A stretch of 64,000 nt of DNA from JBIOXB01 sp050732395 (GTDB lineage: Bacteria > Zhuqueibacterota > Zhuqueibacteria > Zhuqueibacterales > Zhuqueibacteraceae), in the NCBI GenBank assembly GCA_050732395.1, contig JBOHQX010000041.1:62001-126000 (forward strand), in the 5' to 3' direction. Positions within the stretch are counted from its first letter, which is position 1, and each line of letters starts with the position of its first letter. The translations under genes and the position numbers were made by a program. Below, one piece after another: positions 43,032-52,400 of this stretch. The notes below the pieces were generated by a model. It worked only from the letters and a program-made list of their open reading frames with translations. It was not told the DNA's origin and searched no databases.

Positions 43032-43269
43032 AAATAGATAGCTATTTGCTTCCCTAACAATGACACCATATGTGGCTTGTTTAGTTTAGTTATTTGTCCA
43101 AAAAATTGTACTACTCTACCGCAGCGCATTCTCTAATCGCTCTGAGCAACTGTAGCGGGATGTCAGTGACAGCAACTCTTTACCATTATGTCTCTCACCA
43201 GCATTCGCCTAAAAAAAGTAGAAGTGGCAAGATGCGAACTTGTACTCCTCATTTCTACAGATGTATTTT

Positions 43270-44214
43270 TTAAGGCGGCATGGTTTTCCCTAAAAGCACT
43301 AAGAAGGCCTTCAGACTCTCAGGAGTATCTGCATATTGCGATAATTCAGAGATGAGATTAGGCTTTGTGAGATTAAGTTTCACCCTGGCGCTTTTTGAGA
43401 AATATTTTGGCGAACTCGATTCTCGGTCTTCCTTCAAATGAATAAGAAATAGCCTTAGAAACTCAATTAAGAATTTTCCACGGAAGTAGTTCGTCTGGTT
43501 TACACCCTGGAATGATTTTACTTTCTCGGTAATCTCTTTTTCCTCCAAAACCATTGCATCTTTGAAGATGATTTGAAGTGATTCTACAGTGTAGTGTTTT
43601 CTTACACCATCGAGGAAACAGGTGACCAGATTGTTCAAATGCATACCGTTCAAATTCAATTTATGCTTTGGCGAAGAGCTCCTCTCGTATTTGCGTTGGA
43701 GGAAAACCCAAGCGTTTAGCTCCTCTGTTGCCCTATTGAATTGGCTGAGTCTATTCTTGTAAAGGTCATTCATGGTTTGAAAATCCGTATCTGAATCGGT
43801 CGGTGTAACTTGAAATTCGTTTTCGAGAATTCTCTGAAAGGCGGACTCCGATACATATAAATTTTCTACAGAGTAACAAGGAGTGATAAATAATCGACTG
43901 TCGACTGGAAAACAAGATTCATCCTCAAAATCTCTGTCAATAAAAAAAGCTACGCATGCATCTTTATAGGTTTTATCATTGGAAATCAAGCTAAACAAGC
44001 ACAACACGCCTGCTTTGCCGTCACAATCGAATATTTCTGGCTTCGTTGAGACAAGGAGTTCAATACGAATGCTATAATATTTGGAATCATCTCCCTCGAA
44101 GAAACAGAAGAGACGTTTTGCATCTTTCTGATATCCTAGAATAAAACGATTCCATATCACAACATAATTACGGCGCGCTTTCCGAAGCTTCTCAGCGCGA
44201 TTCGAAGTTCCCAT
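43270..44214 (-). CDS. ariB: DUF4435 (TOPRIM-like) effector of a PARIS-type defence system
   Basis: This 314-residue protein matches the AriB layout. The early acidic motif is in LFCFFEGDDSKYYSIRIELL (E-G-x-D, the TOPRIM Glu), followed by a hydrophobic strand and ACVAFFIDRDFEDESCF (the DxD motif). Then comes the conserved ITPCYSVENLYVSESAF block of DUF4435 and a helical C-terminal half. In PARIS, AriB is released from the AriA ATPase when a phage anti-restriction protein such as Ocr is sensed, and then acts as a tRNA-cleaving nuclease. The gene overlaps the ATPase gene by 23 nt. The symbol is given by analogy. Confidence 0.8.
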   Translation of the reverse strand: MGTSNRAEKLRKARRNYVVIWNRFILGYQKDAKRLFCFFEGDDSKYYSIRIELLVSTKPEIFDCDGKAGVLCLFSLISNDKTYKDACVAFFIDRDFEDESCFPVDSRLFITPCYSVENLYVSESAFQRILENEFQVTPTDSDTDFQTMNDLYKNRLSQFNRATEELNAWVFLQRKYERSSSPKHKLNLNGMHLNNLVTCFLDGVRKHYTVESLQIIFKDAMVLEEKEITEKVKSFQGVNQTNYFRGKFLIEFLRLFLIHLKEDRESSSPKYFSKSARVKLNLTKPNLISELSQYADTPESLKAFLVLLGKTMPP

Positions 44215-45550
44215 GCTTGAAGTGGACGGTTAGTGTGGATGCAAATCGATCTAGTTCGTTCTGAAAAATGAAGGGAGAGTGCGTAGCCGCCATCAGGAAC
44301 ACGCATTGAGATGATTTGCTAATATCTAGCAAAAGTTTTTTTTGCCATTCCATCGATAAAGAAAGTTCAGGTTCGTCGATAAGTATAGCATAAGGGCCTG
44401 ATTTATCTAAGTAAAGGCGAGAAAGTATCGAAACAAGTTGCTTTTCACCAGAAGAAAGCCGGTCGAGATCAACAGCTTTTCCAGAATTCTTATTAATCAC
44501 CTGAATATCAACTTTGCTTTCGTTGTAACGAATCTCTTTATCTGTTAAGTACTCATTTGAAACACGTGCAAAATTCTTTATTGCGTTATCATTTTCACGC
44601 TGCTGATCGTAAACTTGAATAAGATTTGAGAGAAAATAAGCTAGTGGAGCATACTTTTCCTGTTTAACTCCCTTCGTGTCTATAAGCTCAAGTATGTGCT
44701 CCTTGTCTTCTTTGGAAATATTTTCACCGATTCTGTCTAGAACGATCCGAAGGGCGTCTGGATTTTCAATTCTAGCAAACTCAATAGATTTATTTTGAAT
44801 ACCACTTATCAATTGCGTAAGCATTTTCCCGTTGATAATCGAATACCATTCAACGGAAGACGTTTTTATCTCTGAAGTTATGCGATCAAACCTCCTTTTT
44901 ACGTCGTGCATCCCAAATTGAATTAGCTGTTCACTTGCTCTTAAGTCTTTTTCGGAGTAGCCCAAATTACTCAAGTCTTCCTCGACACGCCTGTATGTGG
45001 GTAAATAGAGAAATGGGTAAGGAAATGCTTTCTTGATAGTTTCTGTAAGGCCTGCGATTTTCTTTGAGGTCGATTGACCTTCGCCTCGACTCCTCGGCAG
45101 TCGTGCAGCTCTATTCAACTCTTGGTAAATAACTCGTGAGGGAATGCGAACGCTATCGGCAATGGACTCAATTCGATGAGAAAACACTGCAGGCGGCATT
45201 TGGATAGCCATTTCAGCCAATCGCTCTATCTCGAAACTTGGTAAGTGAAGTCGTAATTCTTGAAGCACAGAGCTATCAAATAGTCCTTCCGCCTCTAAGT
45301 CAACTCTATCGATAACTATATTATCCTTCTGGGCAGTAAACATCAGAAGTATTTTTGTAAATTGAATTCTTAAGAGCTTATACCAGTTTCCAGACAAGAC
45401 GCTATAGAGGGCATTAAGCACAGTGGTTTTGCCGGAGCCATTTTCATCCACTAGTATTTTCACTGGGTTTTCAAATTCTAGAACAACGTCTCGGTCACCA
45501 TGGAGACCTAGAATTTCGAATCGCTTGATTGGGGATATGCTGTCAAGCAT
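44192..45550 (-). CDS. ariA: AAA/ABC-type ATPase of a PARIS-type defence system
   Basis: This 452-residue SMC/ABC-like ATPase has Walker A in ILVDENGSGKTTVLNALYS (about 30-50), a long helical insertion (about 150-330), the ABC signature LSSGEKQLVSILSRLYLD, and Walker B in GPYAILIDEPELSLSMEW. The switch His is in FLMAATHSPFIF. Length and motif order fit AriA, the sensor scaffold of PARIS that holds AriB inactive. An OLD-family or other AAA_15/AAA_21 ATPase is the alternative, but the directly overlapping DUF4435 gene downstream supports PARIS. It is AT-rich relative to both flanks, suggesting transfer. Confidence 0.82.
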   Translation of the reverse strand: MLDSISPIKRFEILGLHGDRDVVLEFENPVKILVDENGSGKTTVLNALYSVLSGNWYKLLRIQFTKILLMFTAQKDNIVIDRVDLEAEGLFDSSVLQELRLHLPSFEIERLAEMAIQMPPAVFSHRIESIADSVRIPSRVIYQELNRAARLPRSRGEGQSTSKKIAGLTETIKKAFPYPFLYLPTYRRVEEDLSNLGYSEKDLRASEQLIQFGMHDVKRRFDRITSEIKTSSVEWYSIINGKMLTQLISGIQNKSIEFARIENPDALRIVLDRIGENISKEDKEHILELIDTKGVKQEKYAPLAYFLSNLIQVYDQQRENDNAIKNFARVSNEYLTDKEIRYNESKVDIQVINKNSGKAVDLDRLSSGEKQLVSILSRLYLDKSGPYAILIDEPELSLSMEWQKKLLLDISKSSQCVFLMAATHSPFIFQNELDRFASTLTVHFKHGNFESR

Positions 45551-45631
45551 AGTGTTGCATGCCTATTAAAAAATTCAGCCTTAGTTGAGTTAGTAGTACA
45601 CATCTGATGTCCCCTTTGCTAGTATTGAAAC

Positions 45632-45711
45632 GCCTAACGACGTTTCGTGTTTCGGCGAAGCTTAGTGATGTCAGCGTAAAGGAGTCATCACCGAGCATCA
45701 CTATTAACGCC
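45632..45711. repeat. Second palindrome with an attC-like end upstream of the PARIS operon
   Basis: GGCGAAGCTTAGTGATG (45654-45670) and CATCACTATTAACGCC (45696-45711) form an imperfect stem. It is bordered by GCCTAAC at 45632-45638, which on the operon's strand reads GTTAGGC, a perfect GTTRRRY core about 80 nt before the ATPase start. The matching RYYYAAC at the far end was not found, so it is at best a partial attC-like site. Confidence 0.4.
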
Positions 45712-45767
45712 GAGCTCTGCTGAAAAACCTTTCAGATTTTTACTGAGGCAGGACTTTGTCTTTTCGC

Positions 45768-46952
45768 CTAATACCCAAACGTATACACCTGCCGTATCGT
45801 CATCTTCCCTCTTTTCGGATCGATCGCTCCGAAATCGTCCCACCGCCGGATGCGATTCACCACGCACCGCTCGACACTGTCGTTGTTCAAAGTCGAGGAC
45901 ACGACGGTGACGCTTTCCACCATGCCTTGCGGAGAAATCACGAAGCGCACCACGAGCTTGCCCTGCAGATTGGGGTTGCGACGCAATTCGCTCTGATAAC
46001 AAGACTGAATCGCTGCCGTGTGCCGGGCCACGATTGCCGCCACTTCGTCTTGCGAGCGCCCGCTGCCGGTGCCGCCTTCTTCGGCTTCGATCAACGGCTC
46101 TTCATTTCTGATCACCAGCTCGCCCGTGCGCGCGACGCCTTTGGCTGTGCCTTCGCCTAAACCCTCCACCATGGCGTCGATATTCCCCCCGCCGGTTTCG
46201 CGGCCGCCTCGCACGCCGCGCAAACTGCCTCCGCCAGGACCGGAGCCGAGCTCCCCTTGGAGTTGCTCGCCACCACCACTTCCAGCCCGCGCCAGGCCGG
46301 CCGAGAGCGCCTTGTCCATGTCGGAAACAATACTGCCTTCGCCCAAAATATCGGCAACCGCTTCGCCTCCCGACCTGTCGCTGCTGCTGGAAAGCAGACC
46401 TAAGATTCCGGCGCGGCCGACGTCTACGTTGCGGTGGCCCGCGGTCCCGCCAGCGCGGCCGGGTCCCGCTGCCTGATCGTCGGCGACAGTTTGCCCGCCG
46501 GTTCGCGCTCCGCTGCGGTGGCCGCTGTTCGTGGATACTGCTTGGTTGGAAGCAGAAGCCGCTTGTTCAGCCTCCTCGTCGAGTGGGGCAGGTTGAAGTG
46601 TTTCGGTCATGATCTCGCTCACGGTCTGATCCTTGTCCAAAACCATCCGGGCAAAGCGCTCCTGCACGGCTTCTACGTGCTTGACGTGGCTTTGCGGCGG
46701 ATGCTCGAGCAAGTACAGTACCGGCAAGACATTGAATAGAAAGCTGGTTACGAGCACGCTGAAGAAGCGCCGGTCGAGATTCTCCCAAAAATTCCCTGCG
46801 AATTCTTTGGGAAAGCGCGCCGGGGCGGCGGCTTCCTCGTCCGATTTGAAATTTTCGATCCAGGGATTGCTCCCGGTCGAAGTGTGGGGGAGTGGCATTT
46901 GTGGGTTCATCTCACGCTGCCATTTTGATTTCGTCCGTTCATCTTCATCCAT
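45768..46952 (-). CDS. AgmX/PglI-type TonB-like protein of the motor cluster
   Basis: This 394-residue protein has a cytoplasmic N-terminus of about 60 residues and a single helix RFFSVLVTSFLFNVLPVLYL (about 62-82). A long Gly/Ser/Ala-rich periplasmic linker follows (about 130-290). The C-terminal domain has IQSCYQSELRRNPNLQGKLV, VRFVISPQGMVESVTVVSST and NRIRRWDDFGAID followed by VYTFGY. The CYxxELRRNPxLxGK pattern is the AgmX/PglI C-terminal form of TonB-like energy transducers, named from Myxococcus gliding genes. It ends the transcript that starts with the TPR proteins and follows TolQ/TolR, so it is probably the arm that carries motor force to the outer membrane. Confidence 0.88.
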   Translation of the reverse strand: MDEDERTKSKWQREMNPQMPLPHTSTGSNPWIENFKSDEEAAAPARFPKEFAGNFWENLDRRFFSVLVTSFLFNVLPVLYLLEHPPQSHVKHVEAVQERFARMVLDKDQTVSEIMTETLQPAPLDEEAEQAASASNQAVSTNSGHRSGARTGGQTVADDQAAGPGRAGGTAGHRNVDVGRAGILGLLSSSSDRSGGEAVADILGEGSIVSDMDKALSAGLARAGSGGGEQLQGELGSGPGGGSLRGVRGGRETGGGNIDAMVEGLGEGTAKGVARTGELVIRNEEPLIEAEEGGTGSGRSQDEVAAIVARHTAAIQSCYQSELRRNPNLQGKLVVRFVISPQGMVESVTVVSSTLNNDSVERCVVNRIRRWDDFGAIDPKRGKMTIRQVYTFGY

Positions 46953-47002
46953 GAATCGAGGTTACGCGGTTTGGTGCAAGCCAAATCCATTGCTCTTCCA
47001 AA

Positions 47003-47515
47003 CTAATACGCATCGGGGCGGTAGACCGCCAAACGCATGTTGGGATAGTCGGCGAGGCCGCAGGTACGCATCACTTTCACCAATTGGGCATAAGGCAGGT
47101 CCTTGTCACCTTGAATGACCACCTTACCGGAAAACTTGACGCCGTAATCCACCTCCATTTTTTTCGCCTGTGAGCTGTAGAACTGCAAACGTTCTTTCAG
47201 CGGCTTGATTACGCCGTTCTCGACGACCTTGGGGTCATTGGTGGTCACGTCGTCCATGGTGACCACTTTTTCGTGGTTGACCAAGATCATATTCTTGGAA
47301 ACCACCACGTCCAGGCCGACTTCCGGTGGCTCCTCCACGCTGGAGCTGGGCAACGTCAGATATTTAGAGGGCGAAATGAGCTGCCCGTCGGTCGAGTACA
47401 TTTGCAACAGGAAAATCAACAAAACCGTGAAGGTATCCAGCATCGAAGTCAAGGTCAGCTTGGCCTCGGGCATCTCGGTCTTGTGTTTCTTGATTCGCGA
47501 AGGTATGAATGCCAT
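47003..47515 (-). CDS. ExbD/TolR family protein (first of two)
   Basis: This 170-residue protein has one N-terminal helix, LTSMLDTFTVLLIFLLQMYS, with the membrane Asp that ExbD/TolR/MotB-type proteins use in the proton path. A periplasmic domain ends KVMRTCGLADYPNMRLAVYR. The VVIQGDKDLPYAQLVKVM segment is the usual ExbD C-terminal strand-helix. It pairs with the other ExbD and the TolQ-like protein upstream as stator. Confidence 0.92.
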   Translation of the reverse strand: MAFIPSRIKKHKTEMPEAKLTLTSMLDTFTVLLIFLLQMYSTDGQLISPSKYLTLPSSSVEEPPEVGLDVVVSKNMILVNHEKVVTMDDVTTNDPKVVENGVIKPLKERLQFYSSQAKKMEVDYGVKFSGKVVIQGDKDLPYAQLVKVMRTCGLADYPNMRLAVYRPDAY

Positions 47516-47581
47516 ATGTGCTCGGATTCGGTTTGCAACGGTTGCGATGTTTACGCCACGGGCGCGCGCCGGGCGAGGGTT

Positions 47582-48124
47582 TCAAAGAATTCCCGCGCTC
47601 AACGCGACGTTCGGGAAAAGCACCACGGCTTTACCATCGACGCGGTGGCTGCGCGCCGCATCCATGGTGCTAACCAGAATCTGATAGGGAATTTGAGGCT
47701 CGGCCTGGATCACGACGGATTCCGGGTCGGCGAAATCCTTTCCCACCTTCTGTTTGAGATCGTACAGCTTCTGGGAAAGCGCTTGATAGTCATATTCGCC
47801 GTTGGCAAGGATCGCGAGTGCCGGGCCCGCGCTCGCCGAAGTATCCTTTGCCGCCAATGCGCTGGCTATGTAAAATCCCTTGTCCGTGATCGTGACCACC
47901 AGATCCAGATTGCGCGCCGTCTCTTTCGGCAGTCCGGCAGCGCCGGAGGCAACACCGGCGGTGGCGGCGGGAGGCAAATTCAGCTCGATCACGCCGATCT
48001 TCGCAAACTGCGCGTTGGCAAGCAACAAAGGAATCAACACGGTGATCACATCCAGCAGAGGATTGAGATTCAATTCCGTGTTCACCACTTTGCGGTGCCG
48101 GCGCAAAGAAGGTTTGAAAGCCAT
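47582..48124 (-). CDS. ExbD/TolR family protein (second of two)
   Basis: This 180-residue protein has one helix, LNPLLDVITVLIPLLLANAQ, carrying the conserved Asp, followed by a periplasmic domain with SVVIQAEPQIPYQILVSTMD. It begins 3 nt after the TolQ/ExbB gene stop, so translation is coupled. One TolQ with two different TolR proteins is the composition of the Myxococcus AglR-AglQ-AglS motor. Confidence 0.92.
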   Translation of the reverse strand: MAFKPSLRRHRKVVNTELNLNPLLDVITVLIPLLLANAQFAKIGVIELNLPPAATAGVASGAAGLPKETARNLDLVVTITDKGFYIASALAAKDTSASAGPALAILANGEYDYQALSQKLYDLKQKVGKDFADPESVVIQAEPQIPYQILVSTMDAARSHRVDGKAVVLFPNVALSAGIL

Positions 48125-48127
48125 GGC

Positions 48128-48790
48128 TTACTTGTTTCCAGTGAGAAGATTGATGAGCTTTACCGTGTGTTCATCGATTTCATCGATGATTTTGGCGGTC
48201 TTGTTATACAAGAAAGTGTAAAGCATGATAGCCGGAATGGCCACAAACAGCCCCAACAGGGTCGCGGTCATGGAGGCACTGATGCCTGCAGCGAGCATGC
48301 GTGCCTTCTCCGCGGCATCTATGCCGGCGGACGACACCGCTTTGAAGGAGATGATGAAGCCATAGACCGTGCCCATCAGGCCGAGCAGGGTCGACACGTT
48401 CGCCAGCATCGCCAGCGAGCCGGTGCGTTGATGCAAACTGGGAATGATCTCGAGCGTGCATTCGTCGACGCTGTTTTGAATGGAACGGAAATCCGCCTGC
48501 TCGTTCTCCGCGACTTTGCGTAAGCTGGCGCCGACCACGCGTGGCAACGCCTTTTGCGGCGCGGCTTCGCACAGCGCCAGCGCCTTCTTGACCTCGCCCG
48601 CGCGCACCAGCTTGCGAATCTCGGACATGAATTTTGAGGCGTTGATGTTCGCACGTACCATCAAAAAGTAGGAGCGCTCGACGGAAACGGCTAAAGTATA
48701 TGCGCCGACCATCAGGATGAGGTACATGAACGTGCAGCCATCGTCGTCCCAACGAAAGGAGTTAATGAATTCCTGCCAAAAAGCTTCCAT
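48128..48790 (-). CDS. MotA/TolQ/ExbB proton-channel family protein
   Basis: This 220-residue protein has three helices: FMYLILMVGAYTLAVSVERS (about 19-40), then GSLAMLANVSTLLGLMGTVY (about 122-150), and ATLLGLFVAIPAIMLYTFLY (about 175-200). The LxxLGTVxG-type motif (LLGLMGTVYGFI) and the cytoplasmic helical loop between helix 1 and 2 are typical of TolQ/ExbB. It forms the proton channel with the two ExbD-type proteins encoded next. Confidence 0.94.
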   Translation of the reverse strand: MEAFWQEFINSFRWDDDGCTFMYLILMVGAYTLAVSVERSYFLMVRANINASKFMSEIRKLVRAGEVKKALALCEAAPQKALPRVVGASLRKVAENEQADFRSIQNSVDECTLEIIPSLHQRTGSLAMLANVSTLLGLMGTVYGFIISFKAVSSAGIDAAEKARMLAAGISASMTATLLGLFVAIPAIMLYTFLYNKTAKIIDEIDEHTVKLINLLTGNK

Positions 48791-48956
48791 GAATAGCCTC
48801 CAGTAATTAAGCAGTGGTTACAAGTGAAACGTGAGGTCATCCAAAAACTAAAAACTCTTTTACGGATTACGTCATACACCTCATCGCATTCATGCGCAAG
48901 GTGCAAGTTGCGACATATTTTTTGAGTACGCTTCAGCCGCCTCGAGATCATTCGCT

Positions 48957-49421
48957 TCACTTTTTCTTCTCTTCTTCCGGCGGGTCGGCTTTCTTCAGCG
49001 TTTCCAGTCTTTGGGCGCGGTCCAATTCTTCGTCGATGAGCATCAATTCGTCCGGAACTTCTTTCAGCTCATGGCCGAAGCTGCGCTCGAGAAAACGCGC
49101 TTCCTCCCAATCCGGCTCGGTACGTTTGGGAATGATGTCGACGTTCGGTTTTTCAATCACGGCTTGAATGGAAAAAGTGCCGAGATCGATTTCCTCGCCC
49201 ACGGCCTCTTCTTTCTTTGCTGCAACGCCTTTGCCGCTTGTTGGAGCGCCTGCCGCCGGCAGCGCGCTGCGATCCTGATTGAGCTTCTGCAACACCGGCA
49301 AGGAATCCGGACGCGCCACTTCCTGGGAACGCGTCTTTTCCTGGGGCGGAGGCGTCTCTTGCGCCTGCGCTCCTACGGCAAACGCCAGCAGGACAACATG
49401 CAACAGCAATTTCTTGCCCAT
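48957..49421 (-). CDS. Small secreted protein of the motor cluster
   Basis: From the ATG at 49421, with GAGGATCAAG in front, this is a 154-residue protein with a cleavable signal peptide (MGKKLLLHVVLLAFAVGAQA). The mature part is Pro/Glu/Lys-rich and probably disordered, with one better ordered stretch, GEEIDLGTFSIQAVIEKPNV, and a helical end. This stretch resembles short periplasmic partners seen between TPR and TolQ genes in such clusters; no family name can be given. It starts 10 nt after the TPR gene ends, so it is the same operon. Confidence 0.72.
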   Translation of the reverse strand: MGKKLLLHVVLLAFAVGAQAQETPPPQEKTRSQEVARPDSLPVLQKLNQDRSALPAAGAPTSGKGVAAKKEEAVGEEIDLGTFSIQAVIEKPNVDIIPKRTEPDWEEARFLERSFGHELKEVPDELMLIDEELDRAQRLETLKKADPPEEEKKK

Positions 49422-49431
49422 CTTGATCCTC

Positions 49432-52400
49432 TCAATATGATCGTGGCACCGCCTCGCGCGGCTGCGCCGAGGCTTCCTCGCTTTGCTCTTGTTGCGCCTG
49501 CAGCTCGGCCTGGCGCTTCTCCCAGCCTGGCAGGCTCTTGAGGAATACAATCGCTTCCAACGCATCCTCCGCATTACCCGTCCTCTGCACTTCCAGCGCG
49601 ATCACGTTGGCACCGGCTTTGAGATAGTCAAGCACGTCGTGCACGCGCGGTGCGGCCTCGGGGCCTCTTGAGTGGCTGCCCTCGGTTTCATGCTTCATAA
49701 ACTGCGCGATGAATTCTCCGTTGACGAACAAGTTGTAAGCGCCGCCGGCTATGACTTGAATCTGTCCGGCCACCGGCAAGCCGGGTATTTCAAAGACTTT
49801 GCGGAAGTAAACGGTCTTCCCGGCGCTGGGCAAAGGCGATTGCCGTGCCGCGCTGCTGTCCACGCGCGCCGAATCAGCCGGCCCAGGCTCCAACAGCCAC
49901 ACACGCTCGGTTTGATAACCGGTGAATTGCACGCCGTCGCCGACCTTCTGCGCTGGTACCCAGGGCGCGGCGCCACCAGCCGCGAGATCGGTCCAACCCG
50001 CAACATAAATCGACGCCGCTCGCCAGGTCGTGTCCGAAGGCACCGTGGTATCGGCAATGGCCAGCTTCAGCTCGGCGGCATATTTCGCCGGATCGCTGCG
50101 CACCAACTCCAGCGTGATCTTTTCCGACCAGGCATTGCGCACGTCGTTCGCCCGCATCGCTTCGAAGCCGGCAGCCAGCAATTCCTTACGGCCGTCGTTC
50201 AGTGCCAGGACATTGTCTTCGTAAACGAACAAGGCTTCTTGATAAATCTTGGGTGCGCCGGCGCGCAGTTTCTCTTCGCACGCGCGGCCTTCCTTTTCGG
50301 TGAGCGTCGCCAGCGAATCAGCCGTGCGCGCGTGCAAGAAGGCGAATTGCAGCATGGCGTCCTGCGTCTCCAAGAGTGCCGGTGTGCGCGCACGCGCGCG
50401 TTGAGCGTGGCGCAATGTCTCCACGTAGGTTTCCAGCGCCGCTTGGGCGAATTTTCTATTGAAATCGACTAGATTTGCCATGACGTCCTGCACGTCAACG
50501 CTGCGCACGTCGGCTTCGGCGACCAGCTTCTTATATTCCTCGAGATTCTCACCGTATTGCCTGAGTGCGCGTTGCGCCAGCTTGACGTATTCCCGCCCCA
50601 AAATGTCGTTGGTTTCCACGATTCGTTTACGCGATTGCTCGACCCATGCGCTCTCGATCTGCAAGGAATCGCATTGGTGAATATTGCGCTGGTGCGCGAT
50701 CAATATCTGACTGACAATCGGTTTGACGAACCTGTCCAATAACTGCCGTCGAAACTCCAACGCCGAAACTTTGTCCATATTGTCCGGCAGCGGCGCTGCC
50801 AGTAATTGCTGCATGGAGGAATGATTGAGCTCGGCAATATCGAAAATAACCTTGGAGATCTTTTCTTTGCTTTTGGCGATCCACGGCCGCGCCACCAGCA
50901 GCGTGGTATCGGGTGATGCCACCTTACCCGCGCGTGCGGCAGTCGTATCCAAGCGGGAACTGGAATCCGCAAGCGACTCGCTGTGACTGCGCGCGATACG
51001 ATCCAAAGCTATGGCCGCGCTTTTGTAGGCCGAGAGCGCGCGCTCGAAAAGCTGTGCAGCGGTTTGATTGATTTCTTTCTTGGCGACAATCCGGCGTTCA
51101 TCGCTGACTTCGGCAATTTCCTGGTCCGCCCAGGATTGCGCGAACTCTTCATACGAAGCGCCGATCTTATAAGTCGCTTCATACAGGCGCAACGTGCCGT
51201 AGCCTGCCACTCGCGTGTAGCCGTCCACGAGCTCGATCACGGCATTCTTCTTGCGCTGCTTGCTCTCGTCCATCGCCGCGGCAGGTAAGCGAAAACGGAT
51301 TTGAGAGAAATGGCGATATTTCAGCTCGCACAAGCGGAACAACGCCTCGGCCGCGAAAAAGGGATTGTAGTCCATTTCGCGTTTGCGAAAATCATCGCTC
51401 TTGGCCACGCCTTTCTCATATTCCGTACGTGCCTGCTCGACGTTGTTTTGGCCCTCATAATACTCGCCGCGGCGATAAAAGGTCTCCACCGTTCGCGGCG
51501 AATTGGGAAAGCGCTCGCTATACTCGCCGTACACTTTGTTCGCGCTCTCGAGCTCATCCAGCTTCAAATGGAAATTGGCGATATCGTAATACAAATCCGG
51601 CGTGTCTTTGGAATGCGGATATTTCTCGACAAAACGGCGATTGACGCGAATGGCGCGTGACCAATCCTGTGCGCGCACGAAGAACACGCTGGCGTTGTAC
51701 AAATTGACTTCGGCTCTGGCTGAATCCGGCTCTTCGTTCGCCAGCCGCTCGAACGTGAGCGCCGCATTCAAATGATCCTCCAGCTCGCCGTAATCATGAG
51801 CCATATTGTTCAGCGCGCTGAGGTAATGCGGCGATTTCGGGAACTTGTCCGCCAGCGTGGCGTAAGTTTCCACCGCGCGGCGATACTCGTGCGCCTGGTC
51901 GAATTCGAGGCCGGCGTTGTACAGCGCCAGATCGGCAAATCCGGCGTGGGGCACTTCTTCAAAAACGCGGCGATACTCTTCCGCGGCGCGCACATGCTCC
52001 TCGGCATTCGCCAAAACTTCGGCTTGCAGGAAGATCGATTCCGCCAAACGCTGTTCCGCTTTGGCCATGAATTCCGAATGGCCGATCACTTTGATGCGTT
52101 TGGCTACGATCTCGCAGCTCTTGTAATCGAGCTTGCCAAAGTAGCTTTCCATGGTGAGATATTGGGCGTATGCCGCCTCCGCGCTTTCGGGAAAATGCCG
52201 CAGCAGGGTTTTGAAGTATTTCAGCGCGCTGGTGAAATCGTTCTTGTTGTAATACAACGCGCCCGCCTGCGCCAGGCGTTCCGGCGTCGAGAACTCGTGC
52301 GGGAAGATTTTGATGTAATTGTCGAGCGCCGTTGCCAGCTTTTGCTCGCCCGGCGTCATCGGTTTGTGCTCGAGCTTGAGCACGTGTCGCGCCTTGGTCG

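Larger units (their letters stand above)
42205..43269. other. AT-rich intergenic region with several repeats
   Basis: About 1.06 kb carry no credible gene. The region contains a diverged 140-bp duplication (42267-42409 and 42614-42757), a CGCAGAG/CTTTGCG palindrome (42781-42880) and an attC-like imperfect palindrome (42904-43031). The remaining 240 bp before the DUF4435 gene hold nothing recognised. Confidence 0.7.
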
